Of a DNA stretch of 64,000 nt, positions 26,764-38,437 are shown in pieces. The DNA is from Phylloscopus collybita. Lineage: Eukaryota > Chordata > Aves > Passeriformes > Phylloscopidae. Location: positions 23,239,501-23,303,500 of the forward strand of contig JAJNNQ010000009.1 in the NCBI GenBank assembly GCA_027886175.1, written 5' to 3'. Positions within the stretch are counted from its first letter, which is position 1. Each line of letters opens with the position of its first letter. The notes beneath the pieces are model-generated. The model had not been told where the DNA came from, did no database searches, and saw only the letters and a list, made by a program, of their open reading frames with translations. The translations under genes and the position numbers were made by a program.

Positions 26764-27757
26764 TGTAGAATGATCAGAGCCTCGCTTCCATATTTTTGTT
26801 CCTTCTGTGGAAAAGACCACTGCAAAATTACCTGCAGTTCAAGTAGGGCAGAATTATTGCACCATTTAAGAAAGAGGAGTTACTCCCCGTAAAAATCATC
26901 TTTGTCCAGAATCAAGACTCTGAAATTTTCCAGTTGCTGTTTTGGAGGCCTGTGACATCTACTGAGAGCCCCTGTAAGTTCTTCCAGGATGACAGAAGGA
27001 CAGACATCATTCAAGGTGGCTTCTTTGAAACCTGTACTGCCGTGTCAATCAGCAATTTAAGAATAATAGCGGTTATTATTGGTTTCCCACCAAATAGCTC
27101 TTTTCTTTGCTGAATAACCTGAGATTCATGACATGTTTATGCAGGTGCTATATTCCCTCAAGCAGTAGCTGAGGCTTCTGGACTGAAACCTGTATTTCCA
27201 ATTTTGCCCTCAGAAACTGAGGCATGCAGCCTAGCATATTAATACTACATATTACATATTAATATTATGGACTAATCAAAAAAAATCTGAAATGCAGAAG
27301 AATAAAATGCTGCAAAAAAAGAACTTTGTGTTGTCCAAGGACTATGTTACTGAAAATAAAAAATACTATGACTTCAGAAAACAGTAGTTTAGACTTATGT
27401 TAGAAAATAAGCCTAACTAGTAATAAATCTAGGGCAAGGAAAGAATGCTCAGTCCACTGTTACTTTTAGATGCCATTGCAGGAAGGAAAAGCAACAGGGT
27501 TTAGCAAGGTTTATTATGATTACAGACACCATGCCTTACTTTTGGACCCAGATTTCACAGCCCAGCTTTGAGACCTGTTCTGAGTGTTCTGGATCTTGGC
27601 TGGGAAAGTAAAAAGGCTTATGAAAAGATCAAGTAAGAAAGACTGACAGAAAAATCAGTGTTACCTGCCTCCTTGTTGTCTTGAATAGCTCTTGGAACAT
27701 GCGTCTTTTTTTAATTCAGTCACATCTCCCTTACCTCTCATTTCCTTTCACCACAAA

Positions 27758-27824
27758 TTTCTTTCCCCCTTTTCTCCTTTCCTCCTTTTGTCCTTTCCTC
27801 CTTTCCTTCTTTCTTTTCTCTTTC
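27758..27824 (+). repeat. Polypyrimidine tract, 67 bases
   Basis: Apart from a single G at 27790, all bases from 27758 to 27824 are C or T. The two overlapping frames across it (27681-27890 and 27692-27919) are rich in Pro, Phe, Ser and Leu only because of this composition. Confidence 0.8.
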
Positions 27825-28460
27825 AATTTAATAAAAGTCATGCTTATCAAAGCAAGTTGTTATCTTTTGCACACTTCTCTGCACCAATGACCAGAGAGAC
27901 CAACAGAAATGAAGTTTAAAATAGTTCACAGCTAGTACAGCTCTCAACTGACAAAATCTGTTATGTAGAAAGATGAGGCCTTCAAGTAAGGCAGATGCAG
28001 AACTCTACAACACAGTACAGCAGAGCCCCTTAATGGAGCACAGGAGGCAGAAACTGCAACTACAAATAGTCTATCCCCAACTTCCTCATCTGTGGAAACC
28101 TTACTGCAGTAGAATTAATGCTACTTCACTGCAGTACAAAGCTACTGTGTCAGGTTTGCTTTTCGCAAACCGGTTGCAAGTGACTCAGCTTTAGAAAAAT
28201 AAACGTTGTTTTTTTTTTGTCTTTGCAATACTTTTGTTTGTATTGAATGTTCTTATGGGTTTTTGTTGACTCTGATTATAATAGAGAGCACAGCTATTTC
28301 AGCTGATTTTAGCTTTTTGGTTTTCTTTCCCAGTGAAAGAGTTACTATTTTCAGGGTCACAAATAAGTCTTTTGAACAGTATTAAAAACTATGGAGAGAA
28401 GGAAGTAATCCTAAAATAGAAAGCTTAATTATTTGCAATTCAAATGTTTAACTGTATTTC

Positions 28461-28528
28461 TGGTTTGTGTTTGTTTTTTTGGTTGGTTGGTTGGTTTTGG
28501 GGTTTTTTGTTTGTTTTTTGTTTTTTGT
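28461..28528 (+). repeat. G/T-only tract with (GGTT)n core
   Basis: Sixty-eight consecutive bases contain only G and T, with GGTT units near 28481-28496 and TTTG-like units after. It is a simple-sequence expansion. Confidence 0.85.
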
Positions 28529-31030
28529 CGGTTTTTAAAATTTTGCTTCTTTCTAAGAAGTTTAAAATACTTGTAATGGTCATATGGATACTTTTAAATC
28601 CTGAATCTATAGTCAGAGTTTCAAATCTCTAATACTGTAGAGGCTTCAAATAGACTGCTGTGTGAAATAAAAACACTTCCTGGAAAATGAATACGACCAG
28701 GGATATTAGTAAGCTGAAATTATAAAATTCCTGTCAGCAAGACATTTGGATTATTAATTTACAGACTACTGACAGCATATTAATTTTTTGGATATAATAC
28801 AAAGCACATCTAAAACTCGAGGAATATGTGAATTATAAAGGCAGATGAGAAATATTTCACTGACATAATCGAAAATACAATTAGAAAATAAGGTTTAACA
28901 TAAGTATAAAATTTGAGCATACTCTTTTCCTTTAGCCTGAATAATGACTCTACAGCTAAAACTTTCCAGGCTCTCAATTTTAAGCTTCCTAGCATACCTC
29001 AGAAAGAAACAGAAGACTAGTTCAAATGAAATCATGACCAGTTTTTATACTGCACGATAACAGATGGTATGAACTTTTTGTTCTAGGTCAATAGCAGACT
29101 TATTATACAGCTGTCTGTCTGGAAGTGCTAACTACAATATCATAGATAAGTAGGAAAGCTATTGAGGCCACAAAAGCAAAGTAGCACGCCCAGAAGCGCC
29201 ACCTGTAAAGAGAAAGCACCAAGAGATTGTTTTAATTGGCTGAGATTCCTGTGTCAGTTCTAGAGATAACAAACAGGACTCCACAACATTTTGCAGGAAG
29301 AAAGACACTGAGTTGAAGAGTTTTTGGAGTTGGATTTTGTGGGAACCTCTATAATTCATGCAACCTTTTTTCTTCCTGTTATTGTCCTTGCTTGGAACAT
29401 CAAAATGAATACACATTGGCATTTACGACAGGTAACAACAATGGGAGAACGTGAAATGATGTCTATTGCAATGAGAGCCTGAACACAGGGAGGTAGGAAG
29501 TCTCTTCAACCAAGTGCCTGTGTAGATATGCATGCACTCAAGCCAGGGTTTTTTCCTTGTTGAGTAAAAGGCTGACTTTCATGTTCAATTCAAAGGATGA
29601 AATCTAAGAGATGGAAAGTGAAGAAGCATATTTTTTTAATGGTTTTTCATACTTAATGCATATTTATGTCAAAAGAAATGTCTGAGTATGCAACAGCAAA
29701 TCCTACACACATTCCTGTTTAGAAAAGGAAAGTCTCAGTGAAGCATGTCATTAAAGATTAATATTAAATAGAAATTATTAGTAAACATTTTAATTTCTTG
29801 ATCCCTTTAGGAAAACAGTCACAGACTTCTTCAAAGATAAATGTTCAAGCTTCTTATTTCTTTATGATGTGTTTTCTAGTTTTTGTGATTATAAAATACT
29901 GGTATTATTCAAGTATTTTTTTTAATCTAGGTCTAATATTGTAGTGCTGAAATATGCAGACAGCTTCTGAAAAATATTGCTTTGCAAAAAAATATTCTTC
30001 TTCTTTGAGCTCAGAATGAAAGTAGAATATCATTATATTACTTCACAATAATATAAATAAGAATTGTTAGGAATTTTATAAACCTGTATGCTTAATAGCA
30101 AATATTTGATGAACTACACTTTCATACTCTATTGCAAGAGACATATTTTTTGACTGGAAATCTTCCCTTTTTATTTTTCATGCCTTCTTCCATCACAGTC
30201 ACAGCTTTTCAAGGCAGTGAAGCTCAGAGCTTGCAATCTTAACAATAATCAGTTTTAAATGGTTTGGGAAAAAATACAGCTCAGGATCCAAACAATTTCT
30301 TTTTGCTATATGGCTGATGATATGTCTGTGTATATATACACGTCTGTGTATGTGGGTGGTGGGTGTGACTGTAGAGTTTGAGCTGACAACTTCCTCTATA
30401 AAGATGTCTGGCATTCTTTTAAATTGCTTATGACTTGGCCAAAACTGAAATGTTTGGACTGAAATTTTCCACAGTAGGTTTATGCATCAGACAGAATTTT
30501 ATTCAAAACATTCAGACAAAATAGTTCATCTATTTCAGAGAATGAGATTAGGCAAAGTATGTTGTTTTACCAGTTTTAAAGAACATTAGAGAACAGAGTC
30601 TCATAAAAGCTGGAACAGAACCCAGAAGCTGTTAGTTGTGCCATCTCTTTGGCAGCAAGTATCAGAAAAGCCAGCTGCTGAGTGAATGTCTTTGCCTTCT
30701 GATCTGCATAGAGGAGAGTGGGATATTTTTGCTACCACACCAGAACTGATGGTACTGCAGGTTAGTTTTATAAATGCTGCAGTTGTGCCCAACAATTATG
30801 ACATTTGAATTTAAATACAAGTTATTGATTTCTTCTAACTCTAAATTTTCTATAATTCTATGATAGTCTCCATGCAGTCCAAGTAACTTGACTAGGCCCA
30901 GGATTTTATTTCTGTTATATATCATACAGTTGTTCAAAATGAATTCCTATAATATAAAACTAAATAATTTCTCAAATACAGAAATATTAGTTTAAATACA
31001 TTATAGGCACATTCTACATCTTCATATACT

Positions 31031-31375
31031 CATAGATTTATAAAATCATAGAATAGTTTGGGTTGGAAGTCTTATCTTGTTCCAATCTCTCTACTATGGG
31101 TGGGGACACCCTCCATGAGACCACGTTGATCAAAGGCCCATCCAACCTTCCAGGGACGGGGCATCCACAGCTTCTCTAGGCAACGTGTTCCAGTGTTTCA
31201 CCTTTTACCTTACAGTAAAGAATTTCTTCCTAATCTAATCTAAACCAACCCTCTTTCAGTTTAAAACCACTCTCTGTTCTCCTATTTCTTTATCCCCTTG
31301 TAAAAATTCTCTCACCACATTTTTTTTCTTTTCTCTTTTTCAACATTCTTGGGCTGAACCCACTCCCTAGAGCAT
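31031..31375 (-). mobile_element. CR1 LINE fragment, minus strand
   Basis: The plus-strand order is tail remnant CATAGATTTATAAAATCATA, then GAATAGTTTGGGTTGGAAG, then CCATCCAACCTTCCAGGGAC, then AGAATTTCTTCCTAATCTAA, then TCTAAACCAACCCTCTTTCAG. This is the reverse complement of the CR1 3' UTR and is well preserved at its 3' end. The inner edge fades near 31375 in a T-rich run. It is 5'-truncated and noncoding. Confidence 0.9.
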
Positions 31376-31741
31376 CTCAAAAGTTTTTTGTGAGTCCAGT
31401 CAAACCCCACAGGTAAATGGTTGTGGGAGAGAGGCTGCTCATCTTTCAGGTGTGAGACATGTTGGCATCAGTCATCACTAGTAAAACTGGAGCTGGCCTC
31501 TGGTTGACAAATTCATACCTAACTCCCAACACAGACACTGAAACTTGACAGAAACCATCTGCAGTGCTGCCTCTGCAAAATGGTATGTCCTGATTAAACA
31601 CAAGATCTACAAAGGATTTTGTTGAGCAGTCTGTCAATTACCAAAGAGTAGGTATAGCTCTGTTTCAGAACATATTCCTTCTTTTAATAGCTCTGCCTCC
31701 AGCCAGGTGAGTCAACAGCATCCAGTAATGCCACACATTTA
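31376..31741. other. Spacer between two CR1 copies
   Basis: About 365 bp of sequence separate two minus-strand CR1 pieces. A 63-codon frame on the minus strand (31446-31637) has no recognisable feature. I cannot tell whether this is original host sequence or unrecognised CR1. Confidence 0.45.
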
Positions 31742-32345
31742 TCATAGAATCTCAGAATCATAAAATAGTTTGGGTTGGAAGGGACCTTTAAAGGTCCGAC
31801 ACCCATTGCAATGGGCAGTGATATCTTTGACTAGATCTCAATGCTCAGAGCCCCATGCAGCCTTGAGTGTTTCCAGGGACAGAACTTTTGCCACCTCTCT
31901 GGACAATCTCTGTGTTTACAAGGGTGTTTCACCACCCTTGTAAAATTTTTCTTCCTTATATCTAGTCTAAATCTACCCTCCTTTTGTTTAAAACCATTAC
32001 CCCTTGTCCTATTGTGACATGCTCTGTTAGAAAGTTTGTCACCACATTTCTTGTAAGTACTGTTTAATTATCAAATGGCTAAAATGAGGTCACCCTGGGG
32101 CTTTCTTTACTCCAGACTGAAGAAACCCAACTCAGCCATTTGTCAAAAGAGGGAAGTGTTCCATCCCTCTTATTATCTTGGAGAACTTCCTCTGGACTCA
32201 CTCCAACAGGTCCATGTCCTTCCTGTGCTGGGGACACCAGAGCTGGACACAGCACTCCAGGTGGGGTCTCCTAACAGCAGGGTAGTGGGGAAGAACCACC
32301 TCTCTTGCCCTGCTGCCCACTCTGCTTTTGAAGCAGCCCAGGAAA
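31742..32345 (-). mobile_element. CR1 LINE fragment, about 600 bp, minus strand
   Basis: This is the best preserved and longest CR1 3' segment in the window. In plus-strand order it shows the tail (TCATAGAATCTCAGAATCAT), GTTTGGGTTGGAAGGGACCT, TTAAAACCATTACCCCTTGT, CTCACTCCAACAGGTCCATG, CTGGGGACACCAGAGCTGGA, CACAGCACTCCAGGTGGGGT and TTTTGAAGCAGCCCAGGA. The last of these lie upstream of the 3' UTR in the element. The 111-codon plus-strand frame at 32075-32410 is antisense to it and not a gene. The copy is 5'-truncated. Confidence 0.93.
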
Positions 32346-33069
32346 AAAGTATCTTGGCACATTATGAGGCAGGTGTGATTTCGCTGGGAAGTATTTGCAT
32401 ATCAAGATAATAGGCACTATAAAAGGTTATCAGCCAAACTCTTATAATTGGTACTTGCAAGTGCCATAGTAAGTCTTCTAGTGTTTACATTTTTATCTTG
32501 TATTAAAGGCTGCTTCCTTTGAACTAAAAATATAATTAGTGGCTAATAAAAGAGCATATTAGATTATTCACAGAGTAAATTCATCTGGTACAAGTTAACT
32601 AAGATGTGTCAGCTGAGGTTTAGGCTTGAGTTTATTGTGATAGTGAGGGAATTTGCAGATGACATCAAAAGAAGTTCTGATCATATCAAAATAACTGAAA
32701 ATTCATAAGCAAATCTTGTAAATTCTTCTCTATATACAGTTATTTTAAAATTCAGATGAAAAGATAATTAAGATAATATATCTAAAAATAGATTATATCT
32801 ATGACAAGAAGCAGAACCAGTGATTTATTTTTATATGTTACTCAGACTGCTTATTAGATTAAAACTCTTTTCTATTATTTTTATTAGACTTGATATATTC
32901 CATATGTATAACAAGTTTTTTTTTCCCATGTAATTTTCTATTCATTGACATTATAAATGGCTTTGTATTTCTTAATAAGATTTCTGTTAAAATATAGCTT
33001 TGGATTTGTGCAGAATTATCCCTGAGACCTTTATTCAATCAGGTCATTCATTCAAGTTTGTTTGTACCA
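32346..33069. other. Unique noncoding sequence, nothing recognised
   Basis: About 720 bp of AT-rich sequence between two CR1 pieces of opposite orientation. No open frame of note. Confidence 0.5.
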
Positions 33070-33226
33070 GCACAGTAGAGGCACCATCCCTGAAGTTGTT
33101 CAAGAAACAGCTGAGTGTGGCACTCAGTGCTGTGATCTAGTCAACATGACAGTGTTCAGTCGAAGGCTGGACTCAACCAAATCTGAGAGGATTTTTTCCA
33201 ACCTGATTGATTCTGTGATTCTGTGA
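33070..33226 (+). mobile_element. CR1 LINE fragment, 3' end, plus strand
   Basis: Plus-strand CR1 3' UTR. It shows GAGGCACCATCCCTGAAGTT, GTTCAAGAAACAGCTGAG, TGTGGCACTCAGTGCTGTGA, GTGTTCAGTCGAAGGCTGGA and TTTTCCAACCTGATTGATTC, then the tail GATTCTGTGATTCTGTGA. The tail repeat is intact, which marks the true 3' end. It appears to belong to a different CR1 subfamily from the neighbours, judging by the segment around the GTTCAGTC motif, but I do not name it. Confidence 0.93.
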
Positions 33227-33607
33227 AAGACAAATACTATTGAAATTATAGTAGAGCAATAGAGAAGACATTGATCCTCACTAACCACCACCTTTCTCAC
33301 CTCACAGTTGGAAATTAATAGAACTTAATAGGCCCATGGTACTTGAGAATCCAACCTGTCAAGTGTGAGAGCTGAGCAGGATCTCAGGGTTATAACATAT
33401 GTTGTCCTGATCTTTAATCAGCTAGCAGGATTCTGCAAAACCTAAGAACTGAATATTTTTATTGTTGGGTGGAAGGCAGCAAACTGTGCCACACAGAAAT
33501 TACAGGCAACATCAGAAGCGAGAGAAGACAAGCCATAAGGAAGAGCACATCTGTGGAAACCTGTCCCAGAAAAAGAAATTGAGGACTATGCTTGAGTGAG
33601 GAAAAGG

Positions 33608-33649
33608 AGAGATTAGGTTTTCTGTGTGAGAGATTATGTTTTCTGTGTT
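33608..33649 (+). repeat. 21-bp tandem duplication
   Basis: Two adjacent units, 33608-33628 and 33629-33649, share AGAGATTA(G/T)GTTTTCTGTGT and differ at two positions. Confidence 0.85.
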
Positions 33650-36600
33650 GACAGTCATCTGCTTGTACCTATATCTGCCTCTAGATACAATTAATTGGAA
33701 GATCAGAATTTATTTGGCTAAGGTGATAATGCTGACTTCAAAAACACCTAAGAGATGTACCATAGACAATTTTGACATGGGTTCATCTTAAGAAATTGTT
33801 CCAAATATCTCACTTAGCAGTGACCCAGGACCAGGCTAATTTAGCATGAAAGCCAAAAACTCAGAGAAAATTAGGGAATGCAGTAAAGTATCTCTAAACC
33901 AATCTACAACCTAACAGTGTTTCAAGCACTATAGCATTTTTCCTTAATTAGGTCAGCATCCCACAGAATGAGAAGTGCAGCTCTTACCCTGACTCATTGC
34001 ACTTCAGTGACCTGTTTCAAATCAACAGAGAATGTACTCATGCCTTTTATCAGCTAAACAATTTGGACTGCATTTTCAAATGGTTCATCTTCCTACATTT
34101 CCTTTTTAGAATTCAAAAAATCTCAGATTGCTGTCTTCTGTTTTTCAGCTAATTTCAATCAGAAATTAGAGGCTGAAGAGGTGATTGTGTTATAACTAAA
34201 CCACTGTAGGTGGAGCTTTTGCCATCTTTTACTCCAGATCCTCAGGTACTCTAAATGTTCTGCCCCAGGTAGCTTGACAGTCTGTCCTGATTTAGGTATG
34301 GGAGCTGTCAAGAAACGGGATCCACTTAACCAAGTGAGTAATAACTTCTTTGCCAAGAGACTTTCTGTCTGGTTGATGAAGCCTTTCACTGTGGCATACT
34401 GGAACCTGGTGCCAGCATCCTGTAAATAGGCAAGTGAACAGACATCAGAGGAAGTAAAGCTATGAGGCAGGATAATGGGAGGACAGATCCCTCAGGATGA
34501 ACAAGATGGGTCAAAATGGGACTGACCCCAGTGGATAAGATAACGAAGAGTATGGGTTAATGTTTACATGAAAGAGCACCTCAAAGATATGGAGCTGCAT
34601 GATGAGAATAGCTTTATCCATACCTCTTCTGTTATTTACTGGTTATTTTATGTTTTATGCTGTAAGATTTTAATCTCAGGATTTGAGGCTATATCAAGGC
34701 ATTGTTCACCTACGGCCCACAGATGTGCTTCTGATGGTGATGTCATTATCCCAGCATCAAAACTCCATGTTGTCACTGTGTGGTGTTTGGAAATATGTTC
34801 TGATATAGTATAAAAATGTCAGATTGTGGGAATGAGTCTTAAAATATACAGCCTCTCTACTTCCTTTGTGTTTCTGTTGCACAGGTCACTTTCTGACCTT
34901 GATGTGAGCAGAATTGGATCCGTTTACTCTTTATCTCTTATTGCCATTTTTATCCTAGATTTTCCCCCATCAGAGAGGTTTAATTAACAACCTAATCCAG
35001 CAGGTTTTAGTTTGTGAGATGGACCTCTGAGGGGTGGTGAACAAATAAACTGTTTATATAAAAAGTGAGACTATTGCCATAAGCTTAAATTTGCTGCACA
35101 ACAGTCCTTTATCTTCAATGAAGCAAGTACAAAATTTTATAAATTGAAATATGTTTTAATTTGGTACCTTAATTAGTACTTTTCTTAACAGTCTTTACAG
35201 TCTTAAAGAAAGACAATGTAAGATTAGTAGTAATAGGAATAGCAATGGCAACAGCAGTCACTACTTCTACTACTATTACTGCTGCTACAACCAATAATAT
35301 TATATTGGATGTCCTTCTTTCCTGAATTCAGAAATCAGGATTTGAATTGGAAGTTCATCATTGATTTCAGAGGTACTTCTGATTTCTGTTAGATGGGGAA
35401 CTGTCCCTAAACTTCACAATCAGCTCCCAGTGCTTCACTCATTGCTCATTAGTTGAATACTTAGCACTGATGTCAGCAGGAATACTCAGAGGATATAAAA
35501 GCTGTGGAATTTGTCTCTCATCATGTTGTTGTTGATCACAATAGGAAAAACAATTTTCTGTCGTGTCTTTACCCTTAGACAAGTGCCTGTGACTTGACAC
35601 CAAGGACTGAACATCAAGTATGCCTGATGTTTGTTTTTGAAGTCATGCATAATGTCTACTTCTTCTGTTTTAATAAAGATGGTATACACACTAAATTAGC
35701 CAAATATTTCATATTGGAACAATCACTTTATCGTAGTGCTGCATTACAATGCCTTTGGTTCTCCTGGCAGTCACACAAATGCAGACAGCTAATGAATTAA
35801 ATAGAATGACACTACCTTATTGTAAGTAGACCTAAAAATAAAGTCATGCTACATGAACATGAAGTGTCAAGTGTTACCATAAATTTTAGTAACGATGGCA
35901 TCTTTTCATTGTGTTAAAGCAGAAAGACACAGAATGTTTTTATATTGATCTTAGAAAATGCAAGCAAATTACACTTAGACAAGTACAAGATACGTGTGCA
36001 AGAAAGCAAGATGGGAAAAAAAAGAGGTTCTTCTAAAACTGTTAGATAATGTTTTGGCTCTCCCACAAATGAGCTGAAACTTAGGCCAATGTGAGACCAC
36101 GTTCATAACAAGGAATAAAAATATACAGTTTTTAAAAGTTTAAAGGTTTTTGACACAATGGCCCTAGCATGCAAAGATTTATGATTTTCTAAATTATGCA
36201 TACTCTCCAGAAATTGAATGTTAATACTATAGCAATTTTGTGTTGCAGATGAACAGTGTGTGCCATTCCGCATATCATTCTGAAGTGTTTTCCTCAAGAC
36301 TTAATTGATGTGTTAAACTCACCTACTTTCTACTGAATTAATTGAAACAGTGGAAAAAACAGCACAACACTGTGAGAAAAAGCCAGAAAAAGTTCCTTTC
36401 TCAGGATGTGAGAACTCTGACTCATGACCACAAGTTGTATAATCAACGTGTCTGGGTCAGAAAACACATACATGTCAATAATCTCATTGTGAGCTACCTG
36501 AGAAGACTCTGTGTGTGCTTAAAGCAATGGAGGCTCATGCACAGCTTTCAAGCAGAAATAAATACTACTCATTCATTACTTTTTTGTCTATTTAAGACAA

Positions 36601-37045
36601 AATTTAAGCCATTTCAATCAATTTTTTGATAGAATGTACTACCCTTAGAGCTGTGAGTTTAGGTCAGTCTCGGATCCTTTTTACACTTGCGAATTGACTG
36701 TAACAGGCTAAGCATGCTGGCCAAGGGATGCAAGTCTTCCTGCAGAACTTTGATGACACTGGCTCCTTCCCTTCTCCCAGAAAAACAGTTTACTCTACAG
36801 CAGACAGCAATTGTGCTCAAGTAAAAGAATCTCTATTCCTTTGTGCATATTCTTGCTTGTCACTGACCTTGATAAGCTCTTAGTTTCCACAGTACTTTCT
36901 AGCAGAGCTTTACTGTTAATTGTGTAGGAAATGTTTTCATTTCTAAGTATTGATTTTCCATTTCACTGAAGGTTCTTTATTTCTCTATTATAGAAAAAGA
37001 TGAATTCAAGTTCTTTAGCTGCTTTCTCCATCATGGCTCATTTTG

Positions 37046-37046
<1 letters not shown>

Positions 37047-37102
<56 letters not shown>
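37047..37102. repeat. Poly(T) run, 56 bases
   Basis: Fifty-six consecutive T with no interruption, preceded by ATTTTGC and followed by CCTGAATG. On the minus strand this is a poly(A) run. A 10-bp perfect tandem repeat (TCTGTTCTTC twice, 37158-37177) lies just downstream. No recognisable retroposed body adjoins it. The exact length is prone to sequencing error. Confidence 0.9.
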
Positions 37103-38414
37103 CCTGAATGAAACACTGTTCTTTCAGTCTCTACTGCTACAAGAGCTTTCCCATGCCTCTGTTCTTCTCTGTTCTTCTCATGAATATAGGGCAGTGGTCT
37201 GAATATGTCCCTTGGGATGATCAGTCCAAAGGATCAGCATTAACTAAGGAGAAGAAATAATGAACTAAGACAGAGGGTTATACATTTAAAATAGGTTTTA
37301 TATTTCCATCTCTTTTCTATTTATTTTTAATCCTAGATTTTAAATACAATTTTACTATAATACAACTAAGGAAATCTAATGTGTTTTTAAACTGATAAAG
37401 ACCCTGCCTAAGGCAACATTGAAGTTCTTGAATTGAATAAGTGCTTCGGGCTATAAAAATATTTATTCATGCATTTAACTCAACAAGACATTTTCTAGCG
37501 CTTTACAGCAAAAACAAAATGAGACAGTCTATTGTGATTACTTCATATGTGGCTTTGAACCTGAACATGATGTTTGGTTAAGACTCATTATTTTTATTAA
37601 GTGACTAAAAATTCAATATTTAAAAAGAGTGATTAAAAATCCTTCAATTTTAAGCACAAAATGAAACATCAAACTTTCAAATACCTCATGGATATACTGG
37701 GTAAATATGCAAAATATCCCAAATTTCTCTTTGTGAATAGAATGTATTCATCCTTGCATGGTTTAATTCTAGTCTGCAACTGAGTTCCACACAGCTGATC
37801 ACTCACTTCTGCTTTGTCAGATTGGGGGATAGAGAACTGGAAAGATTAACAGTGAGAAAACTTGTGGGTTGAGATAAATAGAGTTCAATAGGTAAAAAAA
37901 AAGCCACATCTGCAAGCAGAGTAAAACAAGGAATTCATTCCTCACTTACCACAGTAGGAAAACAGGGCTCCAGCATATGTAATAGTGACTTGGGATGATA
38001 AGTCACTCACTTTGGATGAGTATTACCTTTTTTTTTCCTCCTTCTTCCCCCAGCTGTAAATGCCAGCTGGAGTTATACCTTGAAAAAAAGTCGAACTTCG
38101 TCTGCAAGGCCTAGAGTTATTCCCTAAGATTTCTAACGTCTTCCATATTGGAAAGACATGCTCAGTTTGCAATGATTCCTTCCTCTGTTTAAAATGTCAG
38201 TTTAAAATATGGACAATTACATCCTTTCAGCACTCACTTTATCCATATCTAATGAGCATGTGGTTAAAATGGATAATTTTGAAATTAGTCAATTTATCCA
38301 GGTCAGTTTGTCCAGACTACTCAGGAACAACACTTAGATATTCCCATCTTCTTTTTGAAGAAGTGATTCAGCTCTTCCAGAGATCTTTTTTATTTTCAAA
38401 ACTTAGAATATCAG

Positions 38415-38437
38415 AGAATTCTGTATCACAGAATTCT
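38415..38437. repeat. Perfect 10-bp inverted repeat, 3-base loop
   Basis: Left arm AGAATTCTGT (38415-38424), loop ATC, right arm ACAGAATTCT (38428-38437). The arms are exact reverse complements. Confidence 0.9.

Larger units (their letters stand above)
20641..31030. other. Unique noncoding sequence with simple tracts, no gene seen
   Basis: About 10.4 kb of AT-rich sequence. It holds a G-run cluster near 26741, a pyrimidine tract near 27758 and a G/T-only tract near 28461, listed separately. Open frames are all under 95 codons and show no recognisable domains. No RNA gene or interspersed repeat was seen. Confidence 0.5.

Noticed and set aside
32075..32410. 111-codon plus-strand frame
   Set aside because: It is antisense to a minus-strand CR1 fragment and is not a gene.
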